From Manihot esculenta (Eukaryota; Streptophyta; Magnoliopsida; Malpighiales; Euphorbiaceae), in assembly GCF_001659605.2 (NCBI RefSeq), contig NC_035170.2, forward strand, positions 20,227,190 to 20,291,189: DNA of 64,000 bases, given 5' to 3'. A program made the position numbers and the translations under genes. Shown here one piece after another: positions 11,306 through 22,700 of the stretch. The first letter of the stretch is position 1, and every line of letters begins with the position of its first letter. The notes under the pieces are model-generated. The model worked only from the letters and a program-made list of their open reading frames with translations, did not search any database and was not told where the DNA came from.

Positions 11306-12529
11306 CTAGGGCCCTCTATCAGACACTATTGAAACAGGAACCCCATGCAGCCTGACGATCTCATCAACATACACCTGCGCCAACTTGTCCACAGAATAGC
11401 CACTCCTGACAGGGATGAAGTGAGTAGATTTGGTGAGTCTGTCCACAATCACCCATATGGAGTCCAATCTGTTGGACGTCGCCGGTAACCCCACTACGAA
11501 GTCCATAGCTATATTCTCCCATTTCCATTCTGGAATAGGTAGCGGGTTAAGCATTCCAGCCGGCTTCTGATGTTCTAGCTTCACCCTCTGACACACTTCG
11601 TAGGCTGACACGAACTGTGCCACTTCTTTCTTCATAGCTGGCCACCAATAAACCTTCTTCAGATCTTGATACATCTTGGTGGCTCCGGGGTGAACGTTAT
11701 ATCTTGCATTATGAGCCTCTCTCATAATGTCTCCTTTTAGCCCTATGTCATCTGGTACACATAGTCTGCTCCCATAGCGGAGGATCCCCTTGCTGTCGAA
11801 TCTGAACTCACTATCTTTGCCTGACTGAACAGTCCTGGCAATCTTTACTAACCCTGGGTCCTCATGCTGTTTCTGAGCCACCTGCTCCAGAAACACGGGC
11901 GCCACTCTCATCTGGGCTACCAAAGCACCTGTACCAAACAACTCCAACTGAAGACCTTCCTCAATGAGCTTGTAAAACTCCTTCACCACTGGCCTCCTCT
12001 CTACTGATATATGGGATAAGCTGCCAAGTGATTTCCGGCTTAAGGCGTCTGCCACAACATTTGCCTTACCCGGATGGTACTGAATCTTGCAATCATAGTC
12101 ACTTAGCAGCTCTACCCATCTTCTCTGTCTTAAGTTCAAATCTCTTTGACTTAGGATGTACTGCAGGCTCTTATGATCTGTGAAGATCTCACATTTAATC
12201 CCATAGAGGTAGTGCCTCCACATCTTGAGTGCAAAGATTACTGCCGCCATCTCCAGGTCATGTGTGGGGTAATTCAACTCATGCTTCTTCAGCTGCCTAG
12301 AAGCATAAGCAATCACCCTTTCATTCTGCATTAACACACAACCCAAACCCACTCGGGATGCATCACAGAAAACTGTGAAATCCTCATTGCTAGCTGGCAA
12401 AGCTAACACTGGTGCTGACGTTAACCTCTTCTTAAGCTCTTCAAAACTCTCTTTGCAATGGTCAGTCCACACAAACTTCTGATTCTTCCTGGTTAGTCTG
12501 GTCAGAGGAGCTGCAATCTTTGAGAAGTC
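11306..12529 (-). pseudogene. Element A RNase H and integrase N-terminal half
   Basis: RNase H motifs: [48 protein letters not shown] and [10 protein letters not shown]. The integrase zinc-binding domain follows ([16 protein letters not shown]). Its first cysteine is replaced (SAYEVC instead of SACEVC), which would spoil zinc binding. The catalytic core starts with AMDFVVGLP and reaches VSDRGP, where CAG has become TAG (11306-11308). Another stop at 12530-12532 separates it from reverse transcriptase. Confidence 0.85.
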
Positions 12530-13150
12530 CTAAACGAACCTCCTGTAGTAACCTGCCAAACCCAAGAAACTTCTAATCTCTGTCACTGAAGTGGGTCTAG
12601 GCCAGTTAGCCACAGCTTCTATCTTCTTGGGGTCTACCTCTATCCCATTTCCTGACACTACATGCCCCAAGAATGAAATGCTCCTCAGCCAGAACTCACA
12701 CTTAGAGAACTTGGCATACAAGCCATGTTCCCTCAAGGTCTGCAGAACTAACCTCAGATGATGGGCATGCTCCTCTGCATTCCTGGAATACACTAAGATA
12801 TCATCTATGAAGACAATAACAAAGTGATCCAGGTATTGGCTAAACACTCTGTTCATGAGATCCATGAATGCTGCAGGGGCGTTGGTTAACCCGAACGGCA
12901 TTACAAGGAACTCAAAATGCCCATATCTGGTCCTGAAAGCTGTCTTTGATACATCTTCCTCTCTTATCCTCAGCTGATGGTACCCAGATCTCATATCTAT
13001 TTTGGAGAAACAACCCGCTCCTGCTAGTTGGTCGAATAGATCATCGATCCTTGGCAGAGGGTACCTATTCTTGGTAGTGACTTTGTTCAACTGCCTGTAG
13101 TCGATACAAAGTCTAAGGGATCCATCTTTCTTCCTCACAAACAAGATTGG
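12530..13150 (-). pseudogene. Element A reverse transcriptase
   Basis: Motifs in order: [64 protein letters not shown], the catalytic [29 protein letters not shown] and [13 protein letters not shown]. The FIDD catalytic block is intact. The frame differs from that of the upstream protease, so a frameshift lies between 13300 and 13150. It ends at a TAG at 12530-12532 replacing a conserved Gln. Confidence 0.88.
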
Positions 13151-13299
13151 GGCACCCCAAGGTGAGGTACTCTGTCAGATGAAGCCCTTTTCTACCAGCT
13201 CTTGCAACTGTTCTTTCAATTCCTTCAACTCGGCTGGGGCCATCCTGTAGGGAGGGATAGAGATCAGTCTAGTTCCAGGCATCAACTCTATCTCGAACT

Positions 13300-13884
13300 C
13301 TATCTCCCTAGCAGGTGGTAAACCTGGAAGCTCGTCTGGAAAACATCCTGAAATTCTCTGACAACTGGCACCGAGGCTGGCTCCCTGACCTGACTATCTA
13401 GCTCTCTCACATGAGCCAAATACCCCTGACATCCCTTCCTAAGCAACCTACGAGCCTGAAGAGCTGATATCAGACCTCTAGGTGTACCCCTCATGTCTCC
13501 TCTGAAGACGACCTCTGACCCGTACTGATCTCTGAACCTGACTACCTTGTCTCTGCAGTCCAAGGTAGCACCATGGGTAGATAGCCAATCCATCCCTAGA
13601 ATGACGTCAAAGTCTGTAAAATCTAGAACCACAAGGTCGGCGGAGAGGCATCTTCCCTCAATAAAAATTGGACTGTACTGGCAGACTGACTCTGCCACTG
13701 ACGGGTCACACTTGGGTCCACTGACCCATAGGGGACACTCTAACCCAGAGACTATCAGACCCAACCTCTCAACGGCTCTCGGAGCAATAAATGAATGAGA
13801 TGCACCCGGGTCCATTAATACATACACATCAGAACACCCAATGATGAGATTACCTGACACCACGATGTTGGATGTGTTAGCCTC
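13300..13884 (-). pseudogene. Element A protease
   Basis: The retropepsin active site reads [17 protein letters not shown]. The second block reads [20 protein letters not shown]. The end of the frame, [17 protein letters not shown], departs from the [10 protein letters not shown] seen in elements B and C. This marks a one-base shift near 13340. A TAG at 13885-13887 separates it from gag. Confidence 0.85.
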
Positions 13885-15447
13885 CTACTGAGTCATGGTG
13901 AAAATCCTGGCTGGAGCTGATGGACCTTCACCTCGGGAACCAGAAGAAGAGGCTGCCCCTCTCTCTCTACCTCTGCCACTGCCCTGAGTTGTGGCTGGAG
14001 CTGCTGGCTCTGCCACACTACCAGAAGCTGTCTGCTGGGGCTGGCCAATAAAAGGTGCTCTAGGACACTCCCGAGCCATGTGTCCCTCCTGTCCACATCT
14101 GAAGCATGCATTAGTCCCAGCTCGACACACTCCCTTGTGTGGCCTCCCACACCTTAAGCATTCTGTACCATCTGAGCCTGAGCTCGAGCCACCGCCTAAT
14201 CCCAGACCGGATTTCAACTTACTCCAAAACTTGTTCTTCTTTGGCTTCTTGGTGGTGTTATTCCACCTCTTGCTACCTGAGCTCTGAGAAGAGAGACCTG
14301 GCCCTCCTCTGCCTGGGGTCTTAACCCCTGAAGACTGAGTCACTGACTGCTTCACTGACCCCTCAACTATAGCACTAGCCTCCATCCTTCGCGCCATATC
14401 CACCACAGTGTGGAAACTTTCCCTCTCAACTGACTAAATCAAAGAGGAGTACCTAGAATGCAGCTTCATAACATATCTCTTGGCTTTCTTCGAATCTGTA
14501 TCTAGAGCTTGCCCTGAAAAAGGCAATAGCTCCAAGAATTTATCCGTGTACTCCTCTATACTCATGTGCTCTGTCTGCCTCAGCTGCTCAAACTCAATCA
14601 TCTTCAGTTCTCTGGAACTGTCTGGAAAAGCCCATCCAGCGAACTCATTTGCAAATTCCTCCCATGTCATGCCGTCTAGTCTCGGGTCCACATAACACTT
14701 GAACCATTCCCGTGCCTTTTTGCACTTTAAGGTGAACCCTGCCATCTGAATGGCCCTACTGTCATCTGCCCCTAGCTCATCAGTTATCGTCTTCACTACT
14801 CTCAGGTACTCAAAGGGATCATCCCCTGACTTGTATTTGGGAGCATCCAGCTTAAGGTAATCTGTCATCTTTACTTTGCTCCCACCGGCTGAGCTAGGCC
14901 TAGAAGGTTGAGTAATTGGGGCTGCTGGTTCTATAGGTGGTGGAGGTGGGGGTGCAGCATTCCCCGAGGTGGGGTTTGCCGGGTTAGGATAGAAGGGTAA
15001 GGGTGGATAAGCTGGGTACTATGTGTAAGGTGGATAGAAAGGTGGATAAGGCATGTAGGTAGGGTAGGGGTTAAAGCTGGAATAATCTGATGTGCCTCTC
15101 ATCGGATACCCTGAACCCTGTGGGAAGGGTGGATAATGGGGTGGAAAACCATACCCCGAGGCCTGAGCGCCTCCCTGTGACTCCCCTGTCCCTTCTTCCG
15201 CCATGCTGACATCCAGATTCCCATCCCTCCTCTGGTCCTCTTCCATAACCTCCCTCACATTTGAAGAACTTCCTCCTCTATCAGTCCCCCTTCTGCTAGC
15301 ATCAAAAGACCTTCTAGGGTCCCTTGACACTCTTTCTCTGTTTGATCTATAAGACATTGCCCTAGGCAATGCAGGAGGACGGGCGCTCGTGCCCTCATCC
15401 TTAGCTGGTACTCCAGTCAATCTTGCAGATCGACGGGTTCCTCTCAT
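13885..15447 (-). pseudogene. Element A gag
   Basis: The start is placed at the ATG giving MRGTRRSARLTGVP, because elements B and C share it. An upstream ATG in the same frame gives a poorly conserved leader. A Pro/Tyr-rich region follows, then the gag core (KLDAPKYKSGDDPFEYL, KKAREWFKCYVDPRL, DSSRELKMIEFEQLRQ, EEYTDKFLELLPF) and the zinc knuckle [15 protein letters not shown]. Stops at 15019-15021, 14434-14436 and 13885-13887 each replace a Gln codon (CAG to TAG). Confidence 0.85.
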
Positions 15448-15702
15448 CTTGTTTTCTGAAAAACAGTACACATCACACAAACATTAGTATCATATGGTTC
15501 ATGTGGAAACACATGAACCCGCATCACATACATATCATTCATATCATAGCATCAATGCACATGTATATAATCATGGCATTTCACATCATCATACAAGACA
15601 GGACTCAACATCCTATCCTAGTGGACATGATCTTTCCTATTGTGCTTGACCTTCTAGAACATCTATGAGCCCGACACTCTAGGTTCGATCATATGAACCT
15701 AG

Positions 15703-15715
15703 GGCTCTAATACCA
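15703..15715 (-). promoter_or_regulatory. Element A primer-binding site (one mismatch)
   Basis: The minus strand reads TGGTATTAGAGCC, one transition away from the TGGTATCAGAGCC seen at 217-229 and 39878-39890. It lies three bases inside the 5' LTR boundary at 15719. Confidence 0.8.
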
Positions 15716-15718
15716 TTC

Positions 15719-17952
15719 TGTAACGACCCAAAAATCGGACCGCTACCGGTGCTAGGATCCAGGTCGGCTTAAGGCCACCGGGACCCGTAGCAAGCCTGAC
15801 ATGCAATCTGTAAACCTGTTTAATCCCATACATGGTCAACCACATACAAAAAAAATTAAAACTTTTCCTTCATGCATTCTATCATACACCAAACTCAACC
15901 TGTGCATGCACTGAACATAGTCATAATCATAAGCATTGACCCCTCTGTGGGATCTCATTAATGCCCCAATGAGCGGTACAATATATGTTGAGTTCGTTTA
16001 CATAAACATCATAAAACATCTAAGATCATGTATTAAAGGGATAACAACATTCTATGGTCAAGCACACCTCTATCAACCATAAGCCTCATTACATTACATG
16101 TATAAACTGTACTTTTACATAACATCAATTACATTTATCATGTCCACACTATCTATTACAAAAAAAACAAGACTTCAATACTCTTGCTGACCTCCTGGTC
16201 TACCCTGTACCTGCAAACCTGGGGATTAGGGAGAGGGGTGAGCTACTAGAGCCCAGTGAGCAGAATAATAAAACTTTTAAAACATATGATAACATGGAAT
16301 GCATCACATCACAATCATATCACATCAAGGATGAATTTGTCACCAATAGTCCTCTACATAGTCCAACTGTGCCAGAACGTAGAATGGGTCCTGGTCTTTC
16401 TCTTACATGGCATAACATAACATTCCAATGTGCCAGAATGTAGAATGGGTCTTGGTCTTTCTCTTACATAGTGCCAGCGAACGTAGAATGGGTCCCACTG
16501 GTCTTACATTCCGTACCGTACATATCACATCATCACATCATAGATCGAGGGCTATGGATCATCCAACATTCATCCACAACAACAACAGTAGAGTATGCAA
16601 TGCAACTTATTCGTGAATTCTAATGCAACAACCTAGTATATCTCATGGCATTAATGATGCGTGAATCATGCTGAAATGTTCATTTATTTGCTTTTAAAAA
16701 CGTAATGAGTTATTCCACTCACCTCTGGATAGCTCTGACCAGACACTGGAGCAGCTGACTCACTGCTGGGGTCCTCGGTTCCTCGGGTCCGAACCTACAC
16801 AGGTGGACTCAAATGAGGGACCAAATATACATGAACATAACTCTAAACTACTCCCCAAAACCCCCCTAAAACATCATGAAACAATCATAGAAAAACATGC
16901 AAAGGAAGGTTGGACAGGGCACTTTCGGCGGCAGGTTCGGCGGCCGAAAGTCCCTCCAGAGCCGAAAGTTAGGCAGGTTCGGCGGCACCTTCGGCGGCCG
17001 AAACTCCCAGACAGAGACGAAACTCATGCATGTTCGGCGGCACTTTCGGCGGCCGAACCTGAGTTTCTCCAAGTGGCAGAAACTCAGCTCCAACATGCAC
17101 AAACGCCTCCCAAACTTTTCAAACATGCATAAACCTATTCTACAACACTCCCAATCATACACAAACAAGCATACAAGCTCCTAGGGGCTTCAAACCATCA
17201 AAAACCCCAACTACAACACATCAAACAACTCACATTGTTCATAAACATACATAAACCCATAAACCTAACAATAACCTAAACATGCATTCTATCCCATAGA
17301 TCTACTTAAAACTTACTTAAAACATGCCATAAGCTCAAGATCGGCCCTTACCTCTTGAAGATCGAGAGGAGAACGACCCTAGCTCGGAAAATGGAAGAGA
17401 TTGAGCTTCTTGAACCTCAAAGCTCCAAAACTTGCTTTATACTCGAAAATCTTCAAAACAAAGATGAAAACTTGTGAAAATCGTGAAAGATTTGAAGGAA
17501 GGAACTCAAAACCGGCGAGGGATGGCGGAGAGCTCACCTTGGCCGAAAATGGGGAGAAAAACTCGCCCGTTTTTGGCTAAGGGACCCCTTTATAGGTGGC
17601 TGGCCAGGCCACGTTCGGGAGCCGAAAGTGCCTCCGCATGCATGCCATGTTCGGCGGCCGAACTTGAGGTTCGGCGGCCGAACCTGGACTTCCCTCACTT
17701 ATGCTTTCGGGGGGTCTAAAGCACTCTCGAAGTGCATGCATGTTCGGCGGCCGAACTTGAGGTTCGGCGGCCAAACCTGAGTTTTCCTCCAAGGTTGTTT
17801 TCATGCAAAAACTCATTTTCTTTCATGCTTAAAACATAAAACACATTAAAACATTTTATGAAAACATAGTTTTACCCTTCTAGAGGTCTCCGACACCCGA
17901 GATTCCACCGGACGGTAGGAATTCCGATACCGGAGTCTAGCCGGGTATTACA
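15719..17952 (-). repeat. Element A 5' LTR
   Basis: It is 2,234 bp and closely matches 8135-10361 over most of its length. Compared with the partner it lacks an ~80-bp palindrome module (partner about 9465-9555) and has an extra one at about 17685-17765. It is followed by the target duplication GGTCT. Confidence 0.9.
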
Positions 17953-17957
17953 GGTCT

Positions 17958-18966
17958 CCCAGGCCCTACATAGATGGTCTTAAATGAGAGACCAAATATA
18001 ACTTTTACAACTCTTGAAACTACCCTAAGAAACCTCTAAAAGTATATAAGAAAACATATAAAAAATGGGCTGAAAACAACTAGACAGAGGAATTTCGATG
18101 GCAGGTTCAGCGACCTAAAGTACCCTTGGAGATTCGAAAGTCAAACTTTTGGAGGCAGGTTAAGCTGCCTAAAGGGAAAACTTCACAGACAGGTTTAGCA
18201 GTCGAACTTGGATTCTTTTGTAATGCAGAACCTAATTTTGTCTTCTATCAATAACCCCCAAAACACAACCATAACCACATGTAACAGCTAGAAATCACTT
18301 TAAAACAACTTAGGAGGCTCTAAACAACTATAAAATCTCATAAAAAGCAACATGCAAGCAATCTAGCACATCAAGCATTCAAGATTCAAATATAAAAGAG
18401 AAAAACCATAACCTTGCATGCACCCAATCTAACTACCCAAAACATACTAAAAATAAACTGCATCTTAATTAAAATAACAGGATTTTGAAAACACAACTTA
18501 CCTCTTGGGGAAATAATGACCACAGTAACAAGAAATTCAGAGAAGAGGGAGAAATGAGCTCCGGAGGGCCCAATTGTTAAAATTTCTAAAAATTCAGGCT
18601 TAATTCTTCAAACAAATTAAAAATTCATAAGAAAAATTGCTTAAAAGATAAATTTGTAAAGGAAAGAGGTAGTAGACTCACCTCTGCTTGAAATGGAGAA
18701 AAACCTTTCTCCCTTTCGAGTTGAGACCTTTTTTATAGGTATGTCTGCCCACCAATGTTGGGTAGCCAAATTTGGAAAGTTCAGTGGTCGAACACTATTA
18801 CTTTTATTAATTTATTTTTTTAATATATTTTTAAAATACTTAAAAATTTATTTTATAAAAGATCCATTTTACCCTTTTAAGATTTTCAATTTTGAAATTT
18901 TAGATTTCACCGGAAATTCTATTGGAAAGTTAAAATTTCAATATTGAAATTTAGCCAAGTATTACA
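17958..18966 (-). repeat. Old Tekay-type LTR, right fragment
   Basis: It continues 7559-8134 after element A is removed. CTACATAGATGGTCTTAAATGAGAGACC aligns to the LTR block CTACACAGGTGGACTCAAATGAGGGACC. It ends ...GCCAAGTATTACA at 18966, the normal LTR terminus. The palindrome clusters are eroded, consistent with great age. Confidence 0.7.
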
Positions 18967-19132
18967 TTGGGTGCAATTTTGGACATATTTGGGTTGACAT
19001 GCTCTTGCATGGCTCTTCTCAGGTTTTTTTTCAGAGAAGCTTATACTTTGTTGGGTGATTTTAAAGGCTTATTATGCTTGTGTTCCCAAATTAGAGGTAG
19101 CTGCAACCACGATCCAAGTTTTGGTTTCTACT

Positions 19133-19490
19133 AGGGATGGTAAGAGGACGAGTATTTTTGGGTGTGCGATCCGACCGAATCTTATAGACAAGATTGGATA
19201 GTTATAATTGGGTTTAAAATGGATTCAAATTTGAAAAATAATATTTGTGACGGGTTTGGATTGAATTCAGATTTTATTTATAGGTACTCACTATCTGAAC
19301 CTGTTTATATAAATAATTAATTTAATATAAAAATATATATTTAACAATAATATTTAAATTTTTTTATATATTTTATTTAATAATTAAATTAAATTTTTTA
19401 AAAATAATAAATTTTTTAAATAAAAATTATTAATACAAAAATTTTTTTATGTAAATTATTAATTAAAATATATGAGACTAACCCATTGGG
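19133..19490 (+). mobile_element. hAT-like non-autonomous element, truncated copy
   Basis: It begins TAGGGATGGTAAGAGGACGA, resembling the TAGGGATGGCAA start of many plant hAT-type miniature elements. It then follows a GGGT/CCGA-rich end and a long A/T-rich core. Its sequence matches the reverse complement of 28146-28662 (shared CACTATCTGAACCTGTTTAT versus CACTATCCGAACCCGTTTAT). The copy ends near 19490, where the other continues into its second CCGAACCC-rich end. Confidence 0.5.
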
Positions 19491-20565
19491 TTAGTTTTTT
19501 TTTTTTTTTATTTGGCCTTTAATATTTTTTTGTGTTATAATCCAAGCTTGTTATGTATTGTTGAGATTGTCTATTTTACTAAGGAATGAAATTATATCTT
19601 CAATAGAAAAAGTAGAGAAAAATAAAAGTTATTTTTCATTCTCTCTAAACAATATAAAGGGAGAATCCTCCTTTATTTTTCACCGTTTATTTGTTTTTTT
19701 TTTTTTAAGTCCAATATAAAACAGTAGGACTTGCACATGAAAGAAAGGGAAAAAAATAAAAATAAAAATCCTGTAAACGTCCTCATCAGTCTAGTGTGGA
19801 AAGAGCCAACAAAACATCTTTAGCAAAAATAACTTCTGGAATACCTTTCCTTGTCCGAAGTGCAGGAAAATAAAATATTAAAAGAGATCTAGCTCCGCTG
19901 TATTTGAGGAAAGCAAAAATGAAGTCTCTGGAAAAGGCCCAAAGAGAATAAATATGAAACTTCATGAACCTACAAATACAATTGTATAGGTCCACGACAC
20001 CACTGCTCCACGAAAATAAAAACCACAGGAAAATTTTGAGTATCTCATTAACACTTGAATTAAAATAAAAAAAAAAAAAATTTATTAAACAGCTGAATCA
20101 ATAGAATTACGAGAATTTCCTAAGAACTGAATACAAAATTAACCATGTTATCAATGCTTGTGAAGAAAATTAAAAAATTAATCTTACTTGATAATGATTA
20201 TAGTCTAAATTTTTATTCATATATATTATAAACTTTTATAAAATAAAATAATTTATTTTCAATAAAATAAACATAAATTTTAAAATATAATTAATAAAAT
20301 TGAGAGAACGAAATCATTTTAATTTTGTAATATAAAATTAATTTACATTAATTATATTATAATTAACATCAGATTGACTCATTAAAAAATAAAGTGCTTT
20401 TTACTACTATTTGCTCTATTGATAAAATTAAACTTTTGATTTCATTTTTATAATTATATTTAAATATTTAATAAATTTTTATTTTAGTTAAAATATTTAA
20501 TAAAATAATCTCAAATAATACACATATATAAGCAAGGGAAATCCTTTGAAGGGGATGAAAGTGCC

Positions 20566-20754
20566 TCAGCGGCGCAGCCGGTGCTCTACCAAAGAAAAGC
20601 TCCTGACTCCATCAATATAAATATATATTTGACTAAATAAATTCTGGTCTTCACAGTTTATAAAACACTTTGCATGCAAACTTGATCCCATCATAAAAGC
20701 AATCACATTCAACTCGGCAATAGCTTGAGCTTCTACGCAGCTCATGACCCATTA
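20566..20754 (-). pseudogene. Possible RNase H-like (RVT_3-type) fragment
   Basis: The minus strand gives about 60 open codons including CVEAQAIAELNVIAFMMGSS and NCEDQNLFSQ. The pattern of an E-A-x-A-x-x-E helix followed by an acidic strand recalls the RNase H-like domain at the end of plant LINEs. Identity is weak and no reverse transcriptase is nearby. It could be chance. Confidence 0.22.
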
Positions 20755-21761
20755 AATTGGGATTTGGCTGCTCAATCAATGAACGCAGCCATTTAGATGA
20801 AGTGAAAAAGATAGTATTTCTTTATTTACACATTCATTAGTTCTACACAGTTTTGAGTTAGAATAACTCCAATATCAATAACAATAATTTACTTAAAATT
20901 AATTGAAATAATTTAATTTAACTTATTTAATAATTTTGAATTAATTATTACATAAAGAATTGAGATCATGAGCGTAAAATCCTAAACATTCTAAGTAATA
21001 TTTTAATTTAAATTAAAATATTAAATATAAACTTTATTTGTTAGTAAAAAATAATTTATATTTGAAAAGATATTTTTTAATAAAATAATTTATTTTTATT
21101 TAAGAAATATATTTACAAATTTATATAGAGAGTTCATAACAAAATTTTTAAAGTGCGAAAATGATTTTCTCAAAAATGAGAAATTTATTTTTTTTTCAAT
21201 GATTTAGTTTTTATTTAATTAATAAAATAATTATTTATTAATTATTTTTCAAGTACACTGAATATCAAAAAAAATATGAAAAATAATTTTTTAAAAATAT
21301 AAAAATATTTCATGGTAAACGAATGAAATCTTAATATAAAAGATATTGCCCAACAGGCTCCAATACTGAATAGTCACGTTCTCTATGCTCAGTATCTTAA
21401 TCTGGGAATCACATGCAACAAACTATTTCTATAATTGGTAATAGCATCAGCATCATGCCTGTTTCTACTTGCTACTAAATTTGTTAATTATCTGGAATGT
21501 TGCCGAATTCTTTGTCCCAAAGATAAGCAAGCTCAACCAAAGGTTCTTGCTCATCATCAATGGCCTTTGTATGTCTTTTTTCTTTAAGTAGACATGCTTT
21601 GCTTGATTCTTGATTTCCTACCACTCCTGTGCTTCCGATTGTCCTTGTAAGCCTTGTGTAGATGAAGAACTATTATACCCTTTTTTTCGCCTAATGCAAA
21701 AGATAACACCATTATTGCAAATTCAAAGATAATGTATCCACAATAAAAGGAGGGAGCTGGC

Positions 21762-22048
21762 CACTACTATATTATAGAATTTAGGTTACGTATATATAAT
21801 TTAATAACAGTTTAAAATTATTATAAAAAAATGTAAAATTTTATTATATATAATAATATATTTTAATAAAAAAATTATTTTTTATTTAATAAAATTATAA
21901 TTTTAACCGTATTTATATTAATTACGAAAAAGTAAATAAACGGTTATCTCAAAAACAAATACGATAAATTTTAAGTTGTTACTATTAATTTATAATTATA
22001 ATTAAAATATATAATGTAATAATTTATCGTATCAATTTTATAATAGTG
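21762..22048. mobile_element. MITE with CACTA-like ends
   Basis: The left end reads CACTACTATATTATAGAATT. The right end, reverse-complemented, reads CACTATTATAAAATTGATAC. The element is about 287 bp, A/T-rich and non-coding. No clean target duplication is visible. A diverged reverse-oriented relative is seen at about 30683-30885. Confidence 0.45.
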
Positions 22049-22290
22049 AGCTAATTTAACTCTGTCAGAGATGAGAAGTTTAAATAAGAGTATGAATAAT
22101 ACCATTCATAGATCTATGAATAGATTGAACAACAATAGTAGGAATCTCAAATGTAATATTCGATTAAGGAACCTTTTGGATTTCGGTTCCTTCAATTTGA
22201 TTTTGAATTCCTGATTTCAAATGTCTATTTCTCTTTTGGTAATATGGAAGGAACTATATCATTAGTTCCCCTATATAATATATGTTTTTC

Positions 22291-22700
22291 TATGTTTATG
22301 ATGCAAGAACACCACATATAATTGAAGGAATTGGCTTCACAACAACTAAAGGGAAGCGTCATTTACCAGAGATAAACGATGCGCAGTTGTACTATGAGGC
22401 AATTAGAGGGCAAAAGAAGAGTCAGTATATAGATTAGCCCCCAAGCTTCAACATATTTCCAAGGTTCATCACTGTTCCTCTGCACCCCTAAATGGATTAT
22501 ATTGATCTGGATGAAATGAACATGATAATAGTAAACTTAAACAGTTGGAGATTGAGAAAAATCAGCTTACCTTAAAGGTGCAACAACTTAAAGAAGTTTA
22601 TGCAACGAATGATGACATAGTAGGGCACAAGAACCTCCTCTCTAGCATCCGCTCCTCCCCCTTTTGGTCCACATAGCAACAGCACAATGATCCCCTTGAT
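22291..22700 (+). pseudogene. Plant CACTA-associated transposase (PTTA/En-Spm type) remnant
   Basis: One frame from 22291 encodes DAQLYYEAIRGQKKSQYI and then a stop. This resembles the conserved LYxEVVGGxKKGRVYGLGS block near the C-terminus of plant PTTA/En-Spm proteins. About 100 bases downstream another frame gives the coiled-coil-like QLEIEKNQLTLKVQQLKE, also typical of the end of these proteins. Stops and frame changes show that it is dead. The assignment rests on one short motif. Confidence 0.35.

Larger units (their letters stand above)
8135..17952 (-). mobile_element. Tekay-type chromovirus element A, full length, inactivated
   Basis: It has paired LTRs (8135-10361 and 15719-17952), each running TG...CA. 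A 5-bp target duplication GGTCT flanks it at 8130-8134 and 17953-17957. A primer-binding site lies beside the right LTR and a polypurine tract beside the left one, so the element reads right to left. Internal order on the minus strand: gag, protease, RT, RNase H, integrase, chromodomain-like tail. Five premature TAG codons and at least one frameshift disable it. It interrupts an older LTR of the same superfamily. Confidence 0.93.

Noticed and set aside
13547..14324. Plus-strand ORFs opposite the pol and gag of element A (likewise opposite B and C)
   Set aside because: They are shadows of the retroelement frames on the other strand, with no independent motif.
20560..20600. tRNA-like GC-rich stretch (CAGCGGCGCAGCCGGTGCTCTACC)
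   Set aside because: It does not form the four arms of a tRNA and lacks a T-loop GTTCGANTC.
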